A DNA stretch of 64,000 nucleotides from VFJQ01 sp044226525 (GTDB lineage Bacteria > Verrucomicrobiota > Verrucomicrobiia > Chthoniobacterales > Chthoniobacteraceae). A program made the translations under genes and the position numbers. The notes under the pieces are model-generated. The model was not told where the DNA came from and searched no databases. It was given only the letters and a program-made list of their open reading frames with translations. This document shows, one piece after another, positions 62,059 through 64,000 of the stretch. The DNA is taken from assembly GCA_044226525.1 (NCBI GenBank), contig JBGAGV010000034.1, positions 1-64,000 of the forward strand, written 5' to 3'. Within the stretch, counting starts at the first letter, position 1. The number at the start of each line of letters is the position of its first letter.

Positions 62059-62796
62059 ATGAAATCACTCACGCGGTCTGGTCATCCTTCCGAAGGCGTG
62101 GCAACTCACTCAACCCCGCGGCGCTCGAAACGTTCGGCGAAAAAGGATCCACCTGATATTCCCGATCCATGGGCCGCGGACGCCGGCAGCATTGCTCTCC
62201 TGACCGGTCGCAAGGTCCGCTCGGATTGTGTCCTCAAGAATCTGCCTCGCGCCAAACAGGGAGAAGTCATGGCCTGGTGCGAAGCCGGCCGCGACGGCTC
62301 CGGCTCGGGCCGCGGCGGCGTCGCCTGGGCCCGGGAACAACTCGCCAATGAGGGCATCCACGTCGCGATCACTTCCCTGCGCCGGTTCTGCGCCTGGTTC
62401 CACCTGCGCGAACTCGTCGAGCAGGCCCGCGACAGCGAAGACCTCATCGACCTCGACCCCGCGGCGATGGCCCGCACCCGTGCCTGCGCCCAGAAGCTCC
62501 TGCTCGATCTCGCCCTGGCCGAGCGCAACGCGCGCCTGCTCGCCCTGGCCACCGCCGCCGTGGACCGTCAGCGCCGGCTCGATCTCCAGGAGGCCCGGGA
62601 CACCTGGCGCCAGCGCCAGCGGGAACGTCAATGGACTCAAACGGTCGCCCTGCGCGAGAAGTCCCTCCAACTCGCCCGCGACCGCTTCAAGGATTCCAAG
62701 CTGCGCTACGAACGCGCCCATCAACCCCCACCCAAGCCCACCGGCCTCACCCCCGAAGTCCTCCGCCAGATCGAAGAAGCCGCCAAACTCCTCTGA
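62059..62796 (+). CDS. Mu gp27-like / terminase-small-subunit-like orphan protein
   Basis: This 245-aa basic protein has the middle segment VLKNLPRAKQGEVMAWCEAG and later ANEGIHVAITSLRRFCAWFH. That pattern resembles the helix-turn-helix part of DUF3486/Mu gp27 proteins (a first helix after LP, a Gly-rich linker, then SxxxxxRFxxWxH). The rest is a highly charged helix ending in QIEEAAKLL. The start chosen is ATG 62059. No phage genes surround it, so it is an orphan; such isolated copies may be relics or have a host role. Family assignment is by pattern only. Confidence 0.45.
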   Translation: MKSLTRSGHPSEGVATHSTPRRSKRSAKKDPPDIPDPWAADAGSIALLTGRKVRSDCVLKNLPRAKQGEVMAWCEAGRDGSGSGRGGVAWAREQLANEGIHVAITSLRRFCAWFHLRELVEQARDSEDLIDLDPAAMARTRACAQKLLLDLALAERNARLLALATAAVDRQRRLDLQEARDTWRQRQRERQWTQTVALREKSLQLARDRFKDSKLRYERAHQPPPKPTGLTPEVLRQIEEAAKLL

Positions 62797-62864
62797 ACGC
62801 GGAACCCGGAACGCGAACCCGCCGGCCACGCCCCCCACCCACGCGCAGCGTGCATCCTGAAAAC

Positions 62865-62897
62865 TCTCAACGCTCAACGCTCAACGCTCAACTCTCA
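62865..62897 (+). repeat. Short tandem repeat CTCAACG
   Basis: The heptamer TCAACGC is repeated about three and a half times (62867-62891) in the spacer between the gp27-like gene and apt. It is a simple tandem repeat of unknown role. Confidence 0.6.
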
Positions 62898-63018
62898 GCT
62901 CCCCCAACAGACACAATAAACACACTATTTTCCAACCACGGCATTCGGTGGCAATCGATGCGTGCGATTCGTATTCGGTCTTGCGGGCGGAGAGGGCTTC
63001 GGCGAAACCGGCGGCCAC

Positions 63019-63549
63019 ATGAACGCTGCTTTGCTCGATCGTCTCCGCGCCGTGGTCCGCGATGTGCCGGATTTTCCCAAACCGGGGATCATCTTCAAGG
63101 ACATCACGCCGATCCTGCTGGATGCCGACCTGTTGCGCAGGGTGGTGGAGGCGCTCACGGAAGCGACCCGGCCTCTCAACGTCACGAAGGTGGTGGGGAT
63201 CGAATCGCGCGGCTTCATTTTCGGCACGGCGGTGGCGGTGGCGCTTGGGGTGGGGTTTGTGCCGGTGCGCAAGAAAGGCAAGCTGCCGTGGACCTGCGAA
63301 GCGGTGTCCTATGCGCTCGAATACGGCGAAGCGACGGTGGAGATGCACAAGGACGCCATCGGGGCGGGGGAACGGGTGGTGGTGATCGACGACCTGCTGG
63401 CGACCGGGGGAACCGCGGCGGCAGCGATCGAACTGGTGCGTCGGCTCGGGGGGGAGATCGCAGAAGTGCAGTTTGTGATCGAGTTGGCGTTTCTGAACGG
63501 ACGGCAGGCGTTGCCCGACGTGCCGGTGCGTTCACTACTGACCTATTAG
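63019..63549 (+). CDS. apt: Adenine phosphoribosyltransferase
   Basis: This 176-aa protein starts at ATG 63019 (MNAALLDRL...); the upstream in-frame extension has no homology. It converts adenine and PRPP to AMP in purine salvage. It has the family start FPKPGI(I)FKDITP, the strand VVGIESRGFIFG with the adenine-side loop, and the PRPP-binding motif VVVIDDLLATGGT (about 110-122). The length is normal (about 170-185). It lies alone on the plus strand. Confidence 0.94.
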   Translation: MNAALLDRLRAVVRDVPDFPKPGIIFKDITPILLDADLLRRVVEALTEATRPLNVTKVVGIESRGFIFGTAVAVALGVGFVPVRKKGKLPWTCEAVSYALEYGEATVEMHKDAIGAGERVVVIDDLLATGGTAAAAIELVRRLGGEIAEVQFVIELAFLNGRQALPDVPVRSLLTY

Positions 63550-63710
63550 AAAACCGAATTTGCTTCCGCCGCCGTCCGCGCTGGGGGCCCGGAAAACTGG
63601 TGCGCAGGAATTTAAGGGGTATTACTTAACGTCGTGAAGCAATTTTACGTGGAAAATTGAACGGTCTCGCGACGTCCGGGGCACGGTGCTAGCTTTGTCT
63701 TCCGGGTCTC

Positions 63711-64000
63711 ATGTCATCCCCGTTTGCGCGTTCTACTGATCAGCCACCTCCCTCGGGGGTTCGCGCGTGGCTGGCTTCAGATGAAGGGATCCACGCCAAG
63801 CTCATGCTTTCGGCCGGGGCGGGGGTGGCGGTCATCATTCTGCTGTCAGCGGTGTTTCTCCTTTTTCATTTGCGCGAACGACAGGTGGGGCGGCTGCGTA
63901 ACTCGGCTTTCGAGCTGCACCGGCGAATCGGGCAGATTGTCGATCATCTGGGTGGCCTCGATGCGGCGCATCGGGAGTATCTGTTGAGCCCGAGCCCGGA
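63711..64000 (+). CDS. N-terminus of a membrane sensor protein (partial)
   Basis: An ATG at 63711 opens a frame that runs to the window edge (96 residues). A Pro/Ser-rich start is followed by one membrane helix (about 38-60, LSAGAGVAVIILLSAVFLLFHL), then a charged amphipathic helix with AAHREYLLSPSP, like the outer helix of CHASE3 or four-helix-bundle sensors. It is probably the start of a histidine kinase, diguanylate cyclase or chemoreceptor; the catalytic part is outside the window. The region 63560-63710 upstream likely holds its promoter. Confidence 0.6.
   Translation, partial: MSSPFARSTDQPPPSGVRAWLASDEGIHAKLMLSAGAGVAVIILLSAVFLLFHLRERQVGRLRNSAFELHRRIGQIVDHLGGLDAAHREYLLSPSP

Noticed and set aside
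61731..62072. A minus-strand frame of 113 aa before the gp27-like gene
   Set aside because: It reads through TCTGCG-type intergenic repeats and has no start signal or recognisable domain.

Overview
The window is high-GC bacterial DNA that I would place, with moderate confidence, in the PVC group, most likely Verrucomicrobiota. The reasons are a sigma-like factor next to a zinc-finger/Ser-Thr-kinase giant, a very large delta-60-repeat secreted protein, a neutral-ceramidase-like secreted hydrolase, many large multidomain regulators and scattered IS3/IS66 remnants. There is no rRNA operon or other decisive marker, so the assignment is an inference.

Layout. (1) 1-476: the right end of an IS3-family element interrupts a tRNA-Ala(CGC) gene. 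A fragment of the 3' half of an initiator tRNA (fMet) follows. (2) 757-24278, all on the minus strand: a ten-gene, 23.5-kb gene cluster with tight spacing or ATGA/GTGA overlaps. In transcription order it encodes a sigma-70-like protein, a ZAS zinc finger-kinase-CHAT protease-Clp-N fusion, a 1171-aa helical-repeat protein, a single-AAA Clp ATPase, a kinase-TPR protein, a TPR protein, a small Cys/His protein, two unusual Hsp70s with a beta-sandwich insert, and a rhomboid lacking its catalytic His. I read it as a regulated chaperone/protease machine, possibly a conflict or stress system, and I do not recognise it as a described system. (3) About 24.3-26.4 kb: degraded small genes, a G-run tract and two hypothetical genes. 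(4) 26504-37625, minus: a Type I restriction-modification operon hsdM-hsdS-[coiled-coil AAA]-[DUF2357-type nuclease]-hsdR, in which a McrBC-like pair sits between hsdS and hsdR. An MmeI-like N-terminal stub and a Phd-like antitoxin stub lie nearby. (5) 39113-40826: a tyrosine integrase, a 26-bp arm-like repeat and a second fMet 3' fragment. Together with the left-end fragment and its matching repeat this outlines a genomic island of about 40.3 kb that holds regions 2-4. (6) 41139-43640: a second integrase with an excisionase-like gene and a tRNA-Gly 3' fragment, then IS66 and serine-recombinase remnants. (7) 43716 onward, mostly housekeeping: tRNA-Ser(GCT), a lipoprotein, an EF-hand protein, the ceramidase-like enzyme, the delta-60 giant, and a 2-oxoglutarate dehydrogenase cluster (sucA - membrane glycosyltransferase - sucB). 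Beyond these lie an IS3 stub, a SIR2-like/membrane-protein pair that looks like a two-gene defence module, a Mu-gp27-like orphan, apt, and the start of a membrane sensor protein cut by the window edge.

The cargo of the putative island is dominated by signalling, proteolysis, chaperone and restriction functions, with no phage structural or conjugation genes. That fits a defence or stress island better than a prophage.
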